64,000 nt of DNA, taken from NCBI GenBank assembly GCA_038116945.1, contig JAYOEY010000003.1:212369-276368 (forward strand). Direction: 5' to 3'. Shown in pieces: positions 52,790 to 61,270 of this stretch. Positions within the stretch are counted from its first letter, which is position 1; the number at the start of each line of letters is the position of its first letter. Position numbers and translations under genes: made by a program. This DNA comes from JAYOEY01 sp038116945. GTDB taxonomy: Bacteria > Pseudomonadota > Alphaproteobacteria > MPNO01 > UBA2964. Below the pieces are notes generated by a model. That model did no database searches, was not told where the DNA came from, and worked only from the letters and a program-made list of their open reading frames with translations.

Positions 52790-53034
52790 CAGGCGACAGC
52801 GCGGGCCGTCGTCAGATGATCGAAAATAACGCTATAAGGGATCGCCGACCCGGAAACACCGTTGAGTTCGAACAGGTCAGGGATGACGCTCTCCAGAAGA
52901 TCCAGCATCGATGCAGGCGTATCCGCCTCGACTGAGAGGCCGGGTATATCGGTCTGCGCGACGAACCAGACGTTTGCCTCCGCATCCCATTCGGCCTTGA
53001 CGAAATAGGTGCGCTCGGGTGCATTTCCATCCAT
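52789..53034 (-). CDS. DUF1902 antitoxin-like protein
   Basis: An 81-residue protein matching the DUF1902/HicB-type partial RNase-H fold: RTYFVKAEWDAEANVWFV, TDIPGLSVEADTPASMLDLL and VIPDLFELNG. In pairs with HicA it acts as antitoxin by binding the toxin. The start ATG at 53034 was chosen because the fold begins immediately; the upstream frame adds 21 non-conserved residues. No DNA-binding domain is obvious, unlike HicB with a helix-turn-helix tail, so autoregulation may work differently. Confidence 0.82.
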   Translation of the reverse strand: MDGNAPERTYFVKAEWDAEANVWFVAQTDIPGLSVEADTPASMLDLLESVIPDLFELNGVSGSAIPYSVIFDHLTTARAVA

Positions 53035-53214
53035 CGCGAAGGCTCCTTTTCTCCTGTGCGCGCGGCAGCGTGGCGCAAAGTGCGTTAAGCAATTCATACC
53101 ATGAACCGGGGTGACCGTCTCGACAAATGCCCCTCACTCGGGCAGCCGCCCCTGTCCACCTACCCCACCCGCCGCTATCATCCTGACAGAACCTAACCGA
53201 CAGAGAGGCGCCCC
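53035..53214. other. Short divergent intergenic region
   Basis: 180 bases between the toxin-antitoxin pair and the flavin oxidoreductase. It should hold the TA promoter on the minus side. GAGAGGCGCC at 53202-53211 is the ribosome site for the next gene. No repeat found. Confidence 0.4.
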
Positions 53215-54252
53215 ATGGAGTTCGGGCTGTTTTCCAATGGCGAGCGCGGTCGCGATATCGCGCGCGATACGTATCAGGAGGATCTGGACGAGCTGATCCT
53301 GGCCGACCGGCTTGGTTTCTCGGAGGCGTGGATCAGCGAGCACGGCACGTTCCTGTCGTGGGAGAAGCCGGACACCTTGCCATCCGCCGACCTGCTGATC
53401 TGCAAGGCGGCGGCGCTGACGAAGAACATCCGCATGGGGCCGGGCATCCGCCCGCTGCCGTTCTTTCACCCGATGCAGGTCGCGACCGACGTGGCGGTGT
53501 GCGACCATCTGTGCGACGGGCGCTACATGGCGGGGTTCGGGCTCGGCATCGGCACCGGCAACGGCCAGCGCGGCGAGCTGCCGGGCGACCGGCGCGTAAT
53601 GATGAACGAGGCCATCGAGCTGATCCTGAAATGCTGGACCGCCGACGAGCCGTTCGACTGGGACGGCGAGATCTGGCAGGGCAAGGACTGGCATATCGTG
53701 CCGCAGCCGCTGACCAGACCGCGCCCCGAGGTCGGCATCGCCGTGTCGAAGACCGAGGGCACGCTCGACCTCGCGGCCGAGAAGGGCTTCCTGCCGCTGC
53801 TGTCCTGGCCGGCGCCGACCGAACAGATCGCGCAGATGATCGGCTGGTACATGGAGAACGACAATCCACATAATCCGCCGAAGAAGAGCCGGGTGCGGGT
53901 CTCGCGCGCGGTGTTCGTCGCCGAGACCGACGAGGACGCGTTCCGCGCCGTCGGGAACGTGCAGTTCGGCTCGCCCGTCACCAGCGGGCGGCTGGACCAT
54001 TTCATCCCCGAGGGCGGCTCGCGCGACGATCTGACCATGCGCAACCTGATGCGCAAGGACGATTTCCTGATCGGCAGCCCGGACACGGTGACTGAAAAAA
54101 TCATGCGGTTCTGGGAAGCGACCGGCGGGTTCGGCACGCTGCTGCTGGCCTGCGGCCGCGACTGGGGCACATGGGAAGAGCGGACGCGCTCATGGACGCT
54201 GTTCATGGAACAGGTCGCGCCGCGGCTCAAAGGGCTGGACGCGGACGCCTGA
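53215..54252 (+). CDS. LLM-class flavin-dependent oxidoreductase
   Basis: A 345-residue TIM-barrel protein of the luciferase-like family. The first block is MEFGLFSNGERGRD, then LADRLGFSEAWISEHGTFLS, IRMGPGIRPLPFFHPMQVA, LCDGRYMAGFGLGIGTGNGQ and LAAEKGFLPLLSWPAPTEQI, all typical of the FMN-binding barrel. These enzymes use FMNH2 or F420 to oxidise aldehydes, sulfonates or cyclic compounds. No flavin reductase lies near. It stands alone; substrate unknown. Length is normal. Confidence 0.9.
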   Translation: MEFGLFSNGERGRDIARDTYQEDLDELILADRLGFSEAWISEHGTFLSWEKPDTLPSADLLICKAAALTKNIRMGPGIRPLPFFHPMQVATDVAVCDHLCDGRYMAGFGLGIGTGNGQRGELPGDRRVMMNEAIELILKCWTADEPFDWDGEIWQGKDWHIVPQPLTRPRPEVGIAVSKTEGTLDLAAEKGFLPLLSWPAPTEQIAQMIGWYMENDNPHNPPKKSRVRVSRAVFVAETDEDAFRAVGNVQFGSPVTSGRLDHFIPEGGSRDDLTMRNLMRKDDFLIGSPDTVTEKIMRFWEATGGFGTLLLACGRDWGTWEERTRSWTLFMEQVAPRLKGLDADA

Positions 54253-54280
54253 ACAGACAGCCTTTTCCAACAACCCGTCA

Positions 54281-54302
54281 CCCCGGCCCTGAGCCGAGGT
54301 CC
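54281..54302. repeat. Palindromic repeat family A
   Basis: Unit ccccggccctgagccgaggt, close to the copy at 54739. It lies just downstream of the GIY-YIG gene's stop. Confidence 0.72.
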
Positions 54303-54315
54303 ATGCCAGATCCAG

Positions 54316-54600
54316 TCACGCAATATCCGGATACAGATCCCGCCACTCCGGATTGTCCTCCTCGATCAGATCGATTTTCCAGGCCCGTCGCCAGCGTTTG
54401 AGTTGTTTCTCACGCGCAATCGCGGTCAGCGCCAGCGGGTGGGTTTCAAAATACACCAGCGTTTTTACCCCATATCGGCGTGTGAACCCCTCGACCAGCC
54501 CCGCTCGGTGCTCATAGGTGCGGCGAACAAGATCATTCGTGACGCCGATATAAAGCGTCCCGTGCTTTTTGGCGGCAAGCATGTAGACATAGAAAGCCAT
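54316..54600 (-). CDS. GIY-YIG nuclease family protein
   Basis: A 94-residue protein with AFYVYMLAAKKHGTLYIGVTND (Y...YIG core), LVRRTYEHRAGLVEGFTRRYG (catalytic Arg region) and YFETHPLALTAIAREKQLKRW (Glu). This is the small UPF0213/YhbQ-like type. The frame continues 26 residues upstream into the repeat at 54627, giving sequence VIPDLIRDP known from repeat read-through in many genomes, so I set the start at ATG 54600. Catalytic residues are present. It is bracketed by three copies of repeat family A, which is discussed as a finding. Confidence 0.85.
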   Translation of the reverse strand: MAFYVYMLAAKKHGTLYIGVTNDLVRRTYEHRAGLVEGFTRRYGVKTLVYFETHPLALTAIAREKQLKRWRRAWKIDLIEEDNPEWRDLYPDIA

Positions 54601-54626
54601 CGACCGAGCATGGCGCGACGATGGAT

Positions 54627-54643
54627 CCCGGATCAAGTCCGGG
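54627..54643. repeat. Palindromic repeat family A
   Basis: cccggatcaagtccggg, directly before the GIY-YIG start. Read in the minus frame it gives VIPDLIRDP. Confidence 0.8.
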
Positions 54644-54738
54644 ATGACGGTAACGGAGTGTGGCGATAGTTCGTACACATTGTTCAGGTCAGAGAGGACA
54701 GGATGGATGCGTTGAGTGGAATCAGTCTCAACCCGTCA

Positions 54739-54757
54739 CCCCGGCCCTGAGCCGGGG
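54739..54757. repeat. Palindromic repeat family A
   Basis: ccccggccctgagccgggg, about 70 bases before the start of the small plus-strand gene. Perfect arms CCCCGG and CCGGGG. Confidence 0.8.
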
Positions 54758-54826
54758 TCCATGTTGGGATCAGGGCACCCTTCAGGGGTCTGTGGCGAAG
54801 ACCGATGACGGCCTATAGTTCTCGCC

Positions 54827-55063
54827 ATGTCTTCCGCCCTCACCCAGCCCATCCTCGCCCTCCTCGCCGAGGGCGATCCGCTGTCGCCGGTCGTGATGAC
54901 GGCGCGGGAGGTGGCCGAAAAGACCGGTCTTGCTGACGAATCCGCCATCGAGCGGCGGCTGCGCGCTCTCAACGCCGACGGTCTGGTGGAAGCATTCCAC
55001 GAGCCCTATATCGCGTCCCGGTACCGTATCTCGCGCGCCGGGCGGGACGCCATGTCGAGATAA
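54827..55063 (+). CDS. Small winged-helix-like protein
   Basis: A 78-residue protein. TAREVAEKTGLADESAIERRLRAL resembles a helix-turn-helix recognition unit, followed by LVEAFHEPYIASRYRISRAGRDAM, which looks like the wing (marR/ArsR-like small domains). It may be a stand-alone transcription regulator, but the target is unknown. Preceded by a repeat and separated by 117 bases from the next gene. Confidence is limited because the sequence is short. Confidence 0.55.
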   Translation: MSSALTQPILALLAEGDPLSPVVMTAREVAEKTGLADESAIERRLRALNADGLVEAFHEPYIASRYRISRAGRDAMSR

Positions 55064-55180
55064 AATTCGGGGCCGCTCCCGGCCTCTTGAAAGGCCCAGC
55101 GGAAGGACCATTTACCGCTGAATTCAAAACCACGCCGCCGGGCTCTCCGGGACGGCGCGGGCGCACATGCGGGGCCCTTC

Positions 55181-57082
55181 ATGAAACATCCTCCCTCCGA
55201 CCATCCGGCACCGTTCGGCGCCGTACTCGGCGCCGGACCGGGCGGCGTCGCCGTCCACTCGTCGGATTACGACACGGTCGACCGGAACGAGTTGCCGACG
55301 CGGCAGGCCTTCCGGTCCTATGTCGACGGCGTCTATATGGGCCAGAAATGGCAATGCGTGGAGCTCGCCCGGCGCTGGATGTATCTCAACCGCGGCTACA
55401 TTTTCGACGACATCGCGATGGCGTACGACATTTTCAACCTGCGCCACGTTCGCCGCATCGGGGACGGCGCGCTGCTGCCGCTGCACTCGTTCCGCAACGG
55501 CAGCGCGCGGCCGCCGGAACCGGGCGCGCTGATGATCTGGAACGAGGGCGGCGCGTTCGAGATCACCGGCCATGTGGCGGTGGTCACCGAAGTGCTGGGC
55601 GACCGGGTGCGCATCATCGAGCAGAACGTCGAGGACAGGATGTGGCCGGAGGGCCAGGGCTGGTCGCGCGAACTGCCGCTGACCCGCGCCGCCGATGGCG
55701 GGTTTCGCGTCGACTGCCCGCTGTCGGGGGCGGAAATCCTCGGCTGGGTGATCGAAACCGGCGACCCGGCCCATGCCGAGACCATCGCCGACCCCGACCC
55801 GTCCCTGTTCGCGCTGGTTCCCTGCGAAGCGGCGGTCGGGGCAAAGGCCGAGGCGGCGCTCCACGCGACATGGCTGGATGCGGCCGACCCGGCGGAGGCA
55901 GCCTTCATGCGCATGATGGGCGGCAGCCGGCTCGCCACCGATGACGCCAATCTGCATCGCTATTTCCGCATCGGCGAAACGGCATGGCGCGAAATCCGCC
56001 GGGCAACCAACGAGCTGCACCGCATGTTCCTGCACGCCACCAACCAGGTGCTGGAGAACGACGCGCTGCTGCAGCGCTTCAACATTCCGCCGGTTCTGTG
56101 GCCGCGAATCCACCAGTCCTGGAACAACCGGCGCAACCAGGCGATCGCCGGCCGGTTCGACTTCGCGGTCACCGAAAACGGCGTGAAGCTGTACGAGTAC
56201 AATATCGACTCGGCTTCGTGCCTGATGGAGTCCGGGCTGGTGCAGGCGCGCTGGGCCGATCATTTCGGCTGTACGGAAGGCCGCTGTTCAGGCCGCGACC
56301 TGCACGAGGACCTGGTCGATGCGTGGCGCGAAAGCGGCGTCGACGACGTGCTGCATATCCTGCTGGACCACGATCTGGAGGAAACCTACCACGCGCTCTA
56401 CATGAAGACCGCGCTGGAGGCGGCCGGCATCGAGTGCAGGATGGTCCGCGGCGTCGGCGGGCTGCAATGGGACGACGAGGGTTGGGTGTGCGATGCCGAC
56501 GGCGAGCGCATCCGCTGGGTGTGGAAGACCTGGGCATGGGAAACCGCGCTCGACCAGATCCGCGACGAGCTGACCGACGACCAGACGGAGCTCGCACTGC
56601 ACCACACGATCGACCGGACCGTTCACAGCCCGCGCATCGTCGACATATTGCTGCGCGAGGAGGTCATGGTGTTCGAGCCGCTCTGGACGCTGATAACCAG
56701 CAACAAGGCGCTGCTCCCCGTACTGAAATCGATGTATCCGAACAGCCGGTATCTGCTGGACACGCAGTACGAGCTGACCGACGAACTACGCCAGTCGGGC
56801 TATGTGGTGAAACCGATCGTGGGGCGGCGGGGCGAAAACATCGCGGTCTATAACCGCAGCGAAAACCTGATCGGCGAGACCGGCGGCCGGTTCGACGACC
56901 GCGACCAGATCTATCAGGAGCTGTTCCGCCTGCCGAAAATCGGCGGCATGAACGTACAGATCGGCACTTTCGCCATCGGCGGCTCGTTCAGCGGTGCCTG
57001 CACCCGGGTGGATGCGTCGCCGATCATCAAGGCCGAAAGCGACGTATGGCCGCTGCGCGTCGTGCCGGACGAGGAGCTGTAG
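55181..57082 (+). CDS. gss: Bifunctional glutathionylspermidine synthetase/amidase
   Basis: A 633-residue protein, close to E. coli Gss (619). The N-terminal CHAP amidase has the catalytic Cys in QKWQCVELARRW (C59) and His in TGHVAVVTE (H131), the same numbers as in E. coli. The C-terminal ATP-grasp synthetase has NRRNQAIAGRFDFAVTENG, YNIDSASCLMESG and VGRRGENIAVYNRSENLIG. It joins glutathione to spermidine and can reverse it. No trypanothione reductase is near. Gss is found in scattered proteobacteria. It stands alone in its operon. Confidence 0.93.
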   Translation: MKHPPSDHPAPFGAVLGAGPGGVAVHSSDYDTVDRNELPTRQAFRSYVDGVYMGQKWQCVELARRWMYLNRGYIFDDIAMAYDIFNLRHVRRIGDGALLPLHSFRNGSARPPEPGALMIWNEGGAFEITGHVAVVTEVLGDRVRIIEQNVEDRMWPEGQGWSRELPLTRAADGGFRVDCPLSGAEILGWVIETGDPAHAETIADPDPSLFALVPCEAAVGAKAEAALHATWLDAADPAEAAFMRMMGGSRLATDDANLHRYFRIGETAWREIRRATNELHRMFLHATNQVLENDALLQRFNIPPVLWPRIHQSWNNRRNQAIAGRFDFAVTENGVKLYEYNIDSASCLMESGLVQARWADHFGCTEGRCSGRDLHEDLVDAWRESGVDDVLHILLDHDLEETYHALYMKTALEAAGIECRMVRGVGGLQWDDEGWVCDADGERIRWVWKTWAWETALDQIRDELTDDQTELALHHTIDRTVHSPRIVDILLREEVMVFEPLWTLITSNKALLPVLKSMYPNSRYLLDTQYELTDELRQSGYVVKPIVGRRGENIAVYNRSENLIGETGGRFDDRDQIYQELFRLPKIGGMNVQIGTFAIGGSFSGACTRVDASPIIKAESDVWPLRVVPDEEL

Positions 57083-57085
57083 GGC

Positions 57086-57202
57086 TCAGGCCGGGGCGAG
57101 AAGCGCCAGACCGGCAAGGATCGTCAGCCCCCAGAGGAGAGACATCCCGATGATGGCGGCGTTCCTGACGACGCGCCTCGTGCTGACGGACCTGCCGGTC
57201 AT
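57086..57202 (-). CDS. Short predicted single-helix membrane protein
   Basis: A 38-residue minus-strand ORF: basic start (MTGRSVSTRRVVRNA) and a hydrophobic run (GLTILAGLALLAPA) that could span the membrane. AGGGAAA lies about 8 bases before the ATG. It sits in the gap between the gss stop (57082) and the ThDP gene, in the opposite direction to gss. The size and position fit small regulatory membrane proteins, but chance is possible. Confidence 0.4.
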   Translation of the reverse strand: MTGRSVSTRRVVRNAAIIGMSLLWGLTILAGLALLAPA

Positions 57203-57416
57203 GTTGCGTTTCCCTTGCGGCCCGGATCGTTAAGCGCCGGGCTCATCGTCACCCTACGCCCGCCGGAGAACGGGGTCAATTCAAAATATTATCGTAAAAA
57301 CAACAACTTATAATATTTCTGCCGACATGAAAAACGGGCCGCAACCATTCATGCAATCGATTGTTTGCGGAACCGCTTCCGGATACAACCGAACGGGCGC
57401 GGCCACCTGATGCCCC
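57203..57416. other. Intergenic region with A/T-rich core
   Basis: 214 bases downstream of the ThDP enzyme (minus strand). It has an A/T-rich centre near 57280-57330 (aatattatcgtaaaaac) and a GC palindrome ccgcaa...ttgcgg further right. It could hold a terminator for the ThDP gene and a promoter for the small ORF. No gene seen. Confidence 0.35.
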
Positions 57417-59054
57417 CTACGGGTAGCGCGAGAATTCCTGGCCTTCCTTGACGCAGAATTCGAGCAGGAACGGCCTGCCGCTTTCGGTCACGGCGACGGC
57501 TTCCTTTATCGCATCGACGATATGGGCCGGGTTGTCGACCCGGTTGGACGCCACGTTCAACCCCTCCGCGACCTTGGCGTAGTTGCCGCCGATATCCATC
57601 GAGTTGAACTTGTCGTCGGAAATCTTCAGCACGCTGCGTTCCGCCGCCATGATGCCGTTGTTGAACACGATGGTGAGCGTCGCGATGCCGTTCCGCGCCG
57701 CCGTCTCGATATCGAGCCCGGTCATGCCGAACGACGCGTCGCCCATCAGGTTGATGCAGAGTTTCCCGGGGGCGGCCAGCTTGGCCCCCATGGCGAGCGG
57801 AAGCCCGTAGCCGAGCTGGGTCGACTTGCCCCATCCGATATAGGAATGGGCGCGCGTGGTCTCCCATGTCGGCAGGAGCTGTTCGCGCGGGCTGCCGGAA
57901 TCGTGGGTGATGATGACGTTGTCGCGGTCGACCGTCCGCATCAGGTCGCGGATCACGCGGTACTGGTTGATCGGCACCTCGTCGGAATCGAAATGGCTCG
58001 ACCAGTCCTCCTGCCATTCCTTCTTGACCGCGGTCACCCCGTCGCACAGATCGCGCAGCGCGCCTTCCGACGCCGGGCCGCGCTGCCGCGCTATTTCCTC
58101 GACCAGCGCTTCGATCACCAGCGCCGCGTCGCCGACGATGCCGAGATCGACCGCGTAATCTTTGTTGATGTCGCCGGCGTCGTTGGTCGCATGGATCACT
58201 GTCTTGCCGGGCGGCATGGCCGGCCCGAAAGACGTCTTGGTCAGGCTGGAGCCGATGGCCATCACCACGTCGGCGCGGCCCATGAATTCGGCGAACATCT
58301 TCGAGCGCGACCGGGTGGAGGCGCCGAGCGCCAGAGGGTGGTTCTCGGGTATCGCGCTCTTGCCCGGGTTGGTGGTGCAGACCGGCGCGGGGATCAGCTC
58401 GGCAAGATGAACCAGCGCATCGCCCGCGCCGGCGTAATGCACGCCCTGCCCCGCCCACAGCACCGGGTTCTTCGCCGCCAGCAGCATGCGGGCGGCCTGC
58501 GCCACCGCATCCGGATCGGGTGCCGAGCGCAGGACCGGCACCGGCGTGTATTTCAGCTCGCCCTCGAATTCCTGGTCCCAGAGCTCCACCGGCACCTCGA
58601 GCATGGTCGGCCCGCCCTTGCCGCTCCGCATCGCCTGATAGGCGCGCCGCAGCAGGTCGGGCAGTTCCTGCACCGAATGCGCCATTGCGCCCCATTTCAG
58701 GACGGATGCGTAGGAATGGACGGCGCGAAAGGTCGGCTGGATATACTGGCGGTCCAGGGGATGCCCCGCGGGCACCATGAGCATCGGCACGTTTTCGCTG
58801 AACGCCTGAGCGACGCCGGCATAGGCGTTCTCGATCCCCGGCCCGTGCTGGGCGGCGAATACGCCGTTCTGACGCCCCTGCCTGATGCGCGAGAACCCGT
58901 CGGCGATGCCGACCCCGACCCGTTCCTGGCGGCACAGGATGGTCCTGATATCGAGCGCCGCGCAGGCTTCGATCAGCGGGTTGCGCGGGTAACAGGACAG
59001 AAACTCCGTCCCCTCGCGCCGAAGAATTTCCGCAACTATGTCCGCGCCGTTCAT
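57417..59054 (-). CDS. ThDP-dependent enzyme (acetolactate synthase-like)
   Basis: A 545-residue ThDP enzyme with three domains. The Pyr domain has the catalytic Glu in LCRQERVGVGIADGFSR and later QHGPGIENAYAGVAQAF. The middle domain starts near NPVLWAGQGVHYAGAG. The PP domain has LPLAMGAKLAAPGKLCINLM and GDASFGMTGLDIETAARN, where the normal GDG is GDA, and VFNNGIMAAER. Substrate not known: it is similar to ALS/oxalyl-CoA decarboxylase-like. The ATG at 59054 has GGGAGCGG before it. Alone on its strand. Confidence 0.85.
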   Translation of the reverse strand: MNGADIVAEILRREGTEFLSCYPRNPLIEACAALDIRTILCRQERVGVGIADGFSRIRQGRQNGVFAAQHGPGIENAYAGVAQAFSENVPMLMVPAGHPLDRQYIQPTFRAVHSYASVLKWGAMAHSVQELPDLLRRAYQAMRSGKGGPTMLEVPVELWDQEFEGELKYTPVPVLRSAPDPDAVAQAARMLLAAKNPVLWAGQGVHYAGAGDALVHLAELIPAPVCTTNPGKSAIPENHPLALGASTRSRSKMFAEFMGRADVVMAIGSSLTKTSFGPAMPPGKTVIHATNDAGDINKDYAVDLGIVGDAALVIEALVEEIARQRGPASEGALRDLCDGVTAVKKEWQEDWSSHFDSDEVPINQYRVIRDLMRTVDRDNVIITHDSGSPREQLLPTWETTRAHSYIGWGKSTQLGYGLPLAMGAKLAAPGKLCINLMGDASFGMTGLDIETAARNGIATLTIVFNNGIMAAERSVLKISDDKFNSMDIGGNYAKVAEGLNVASNRVDNPAHIVDAIKEAVAVTESGRPFLLEFCVKEGQEFSRYP

Positions 59055-59242
59055 GATGTCCGCTCCCTGGAAATGCCGGTTCTGATTTGCCCGAAGCGTG
59101 ACAGGCGGCAAAGAAGGCGTAAACCCCTCTTGCCGCGAATTAGGCCCCGGATCATCGAGCCGGGAGAGTGCGTCAGGGAGAATTCAGCAGAAAACCTTCA
59201 CAAACAAACCGCAGGCGCCCGCAGGACAAGACGGCGCGCGGG
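59055..59242. other. Intergenic region between kinase operon and ThDP gene
   Basis: 188 bases, GC-rich, downstream of the sensor kinase and upstream of the ThDP gene, both on the minus strand. A promoter for the ThDP gene is expected. No repeat or terminator was clear. Confidence 0.35.
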
Positions 59243-61270
59243 TCACGTTCCGTCGGCATCCGGCAGACATCGCCGGATCGTCGCCATCAGCCGGACGGGA
59301 TCGAACGGTTTCGAAGCGTAGTCGTTCATGCCCGACGCAATGTATTTTTCCCGATCGCCGACCATCGCATTGGCGGTCAGCGCGACGATCGGAATACGGG
59401 ATTTTTCGCCCGACAGGCTCCTGATCTCTCTGGTCGCGTCGATGCCATCCATCACCGGCATATGCACATCCATGAGCACCACGTCATAGAACCCGTCCAG
59501 AACGGCCCGAACGGCGTCCTTTCCGTTCTCCACAACGTCGATGCTATGGCCGGCATCCTCCAGAACCGCCACCGCGATCTCCTGATTTACCGGGTTGTCT
59601 TCGGCAAGCAGGATCTTCAGGGGCCTGTCCGCGGGGTCATGCGACGCCCCGTCGGCCGGCGCCTCCAGGTCGACAGGCGCATGAGGAATGGCGGTCGATA
59701 TCCTGCAGGGGATCGTAAACCAGAACGTCGAGCCTTCGCCGGGTTTGCTGTCGACCCCGATTTCTCCCCCCATCAGCCCGACCAGGTCCCGGCAGATCGC
59801 GAGCCCGAGCCCGGTGCCGCCGAAAACGCGCGTTGTCGACGTATCGGCCTGGGTGAATTTTTCGAAAACAGCTTCCTGTTTTTCCGGCGCGATTCCGATT
59901 CCGGTATCGGAAATCTCGAATCGCAACAGGCATTCCGCCCCCCCGACGGGGCGGTGCGAGACGGCGACGGCAACGCTGCCGGCGTCGGTAAACTTCACCG
60001 CGTTGCCGACCAGGTTGATCAGCACCTGTCTTATCCGGCCGGGATCGCCTTCGAATGCCGACGGCAAATCGGGCGCAAAATCGATCCGGTAATCCAGCCC
60101 CTTCGCCGCCGCCAGCGGCCGCGTCACGGACTCGGCATCGCGCGCCAGCGCCCGGAGGTCGAAAGAGGTGATTTCAAGCCCGATCTGACCGGCTTCAATC
60201 TTGGAAACGTCGAGCAGGTCGTTCAGCAATGCGAGCAACGATTCCCCTGACTGCTTGATGCGCTGCGCATAGTGAGCCTGTTTGCCCGCGAGTCCTGTCT
60301 TCAGGAGCAGGCCCGTCATGCCGAGAACGCCGTTCATCGGCGTCCGGAGCTCGTGACTCATGGTCGCGAGAAACTCGGATTTCGCCTTGCTCGCCTGTTC
60401 CGCGGCGACCATCGCGGCGCCCAGCTCCCGATTGGTTTTCTCGAGCTCCGCGGTACGCTCGGACACGACGCCTTCCAGATCGTGCCGGTAGGAATCGAGT
60501 TCGCGGTCGCGCTCCTCGATGTTCCGCAACATGTCGTTGAACCCGTCGACAAGCTGACCGATCTCGTCGCCGCCGTGCTTCTCCATCCGGATCGAGTAGT
60601 CCCTGTCGTCCGAAACCTGTTTCATGTGCTCGGTCAGCTCGCGAACCGGTCGCGAAATCACACCGGCGGTGAGGATCGCAAGAAACCCCGATGCGACAAT
60701 CAGAAGTACGGTCAGCGTCGCCCCCAGAACCAGGCTGTTGAGCAGCCGGTCGCGAACGTCGTGCAGATTGACGAACAGATGCACGCGACCGATGGCCTGA
60801 CCGTCGAGCACGACAGGTTCGCTCAGGTTGATCCCCTGGCCGTCCAGGATCGCACGCCAGCGCAGCTGGTCGCGGTATGACCCTGAAATATTCCCGGACA
60901 CGCCATGATCCAGCCCGCCATGCCCGTGCCCGCCGCCCTGAACATGGTGCCGGTCGTTTCTGAATTCGGCGAAGACCCGGTCGCCGGCGTCGTGAATAAA
61001 GACTGCATTGACCGACCGGATCGTCGAAAGGGACGAGAGCGTGCCGCGCGCCGCCACCCTGTCCTGGAATGTCAGCGGAGCCACGACGTTCCTGGCGACG
61101 ACCTCGATCAGCCTCCGGTGATCGTCGACGATGCTGCGTTTCAGGTTGAAGTAATCGACCATCGTGAACGCGGCGCCGGACAGCAACAGACCGAGCGCCG
61201 AAATGCCGACGGAAAGCAGGATCAGCTTCGTCCTGATGGAACTGTTGCGCAGTTTCGTCGCCGGCATCAT
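59243..61270 (-). CDS. Hybrid sensor histidine kinase with CHASE8-like and receiver domains
   Basis: A 675-residue inner-membrane protein. An N-terminal helix is at 15-38. The periplasmic domain at 40-175 is CHASE8-like (LIEVVARNVVAPLTFQDRVA) with an unusual His-rich segment (RHHVQGGGHGHGGLDHG, 107-123). A second helix is at 180-203. HAMP follows, then HisKA with H306 in SEFLATMSHELRTPMNGVLG, HATPase (VLINLVGNAVKFTDAGS, GTGLGLAICRDLV) and a C-terminal receiver (ILLAEDNPVNQEIAV, VVLMDVHMPVMDG). The start ATGA overlaps the yfiR stop. The ligand may be a metal or a YfiR-type partner; this is inferred. Confidence 0.92.
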   Translation of the reverse strand: MMPATKLRNSSIRTKLILLSVGISALGLLLSGAAFTMVDYFNLKRSIVDDHRRLIEVVARNVVAPLTFQDRVAARGTLSSLSTIRSVNAVFIHDAGDRVFAEFRNDRHHVQGGGHGHGGLDHGVSGNISGSYRDQLRWRAILDGQGINLSEPVVLDGQAIGRVHLFVNLHDVRDRLLNSLVLGATLTVLLIVASGFLAILTAGVISRPVRELTEHMKQVSDDRDYSIRMEKHGGDEIGQLVDGFNDMLRNIEERDRELDSYRHDLEGVVSERTAELEKTNRELGAAMVAAEQASKAKSEFLATMSHELRTPMNGVLGMTGLLLKTGLAGKQAHYAQRIKQSGESLLALLNDLLDVSKIEAGQIGLEITSFDLRALARDAESVTRPLAAAKGLDYRIDFAPDLPSAFEGDPGRIRQVLINLVGNAVKFTDAGSVAVAVSHRPVGGAECLLRFEISDTGIGIAPEKQEAVFEKFTQADTSTTRVFGGTGLGLAICRDLVGLMGGEIGVDSKPGEGSTFWFTIPCRISTAIPHAPVDLEAPADGASHDPADRPLKILLAEDNPVNQEIAVAVLEDAGHSIDVVENGKDAVRAVLDGFYDVVLMDVHMPVMDGIDATREIRSLSGEKSRIPIVALTANAMVGDREKYIASGMNDYASKPFDPVRLMATIRRCLPDADGT

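Noticed and set aside
54601..54678. N-terminal extension of the GIY-YIG protein
   Set aside because: The extra residues are a translation of the family A repeat, not part of the fold.
57349..58935. Alternative 528-codon minus-strand frame over the ThDP gene
   Set aside because: Arg/Ala/Gly-rich shadow of the real gene; ThDP motifs appear only in the chosen frame.
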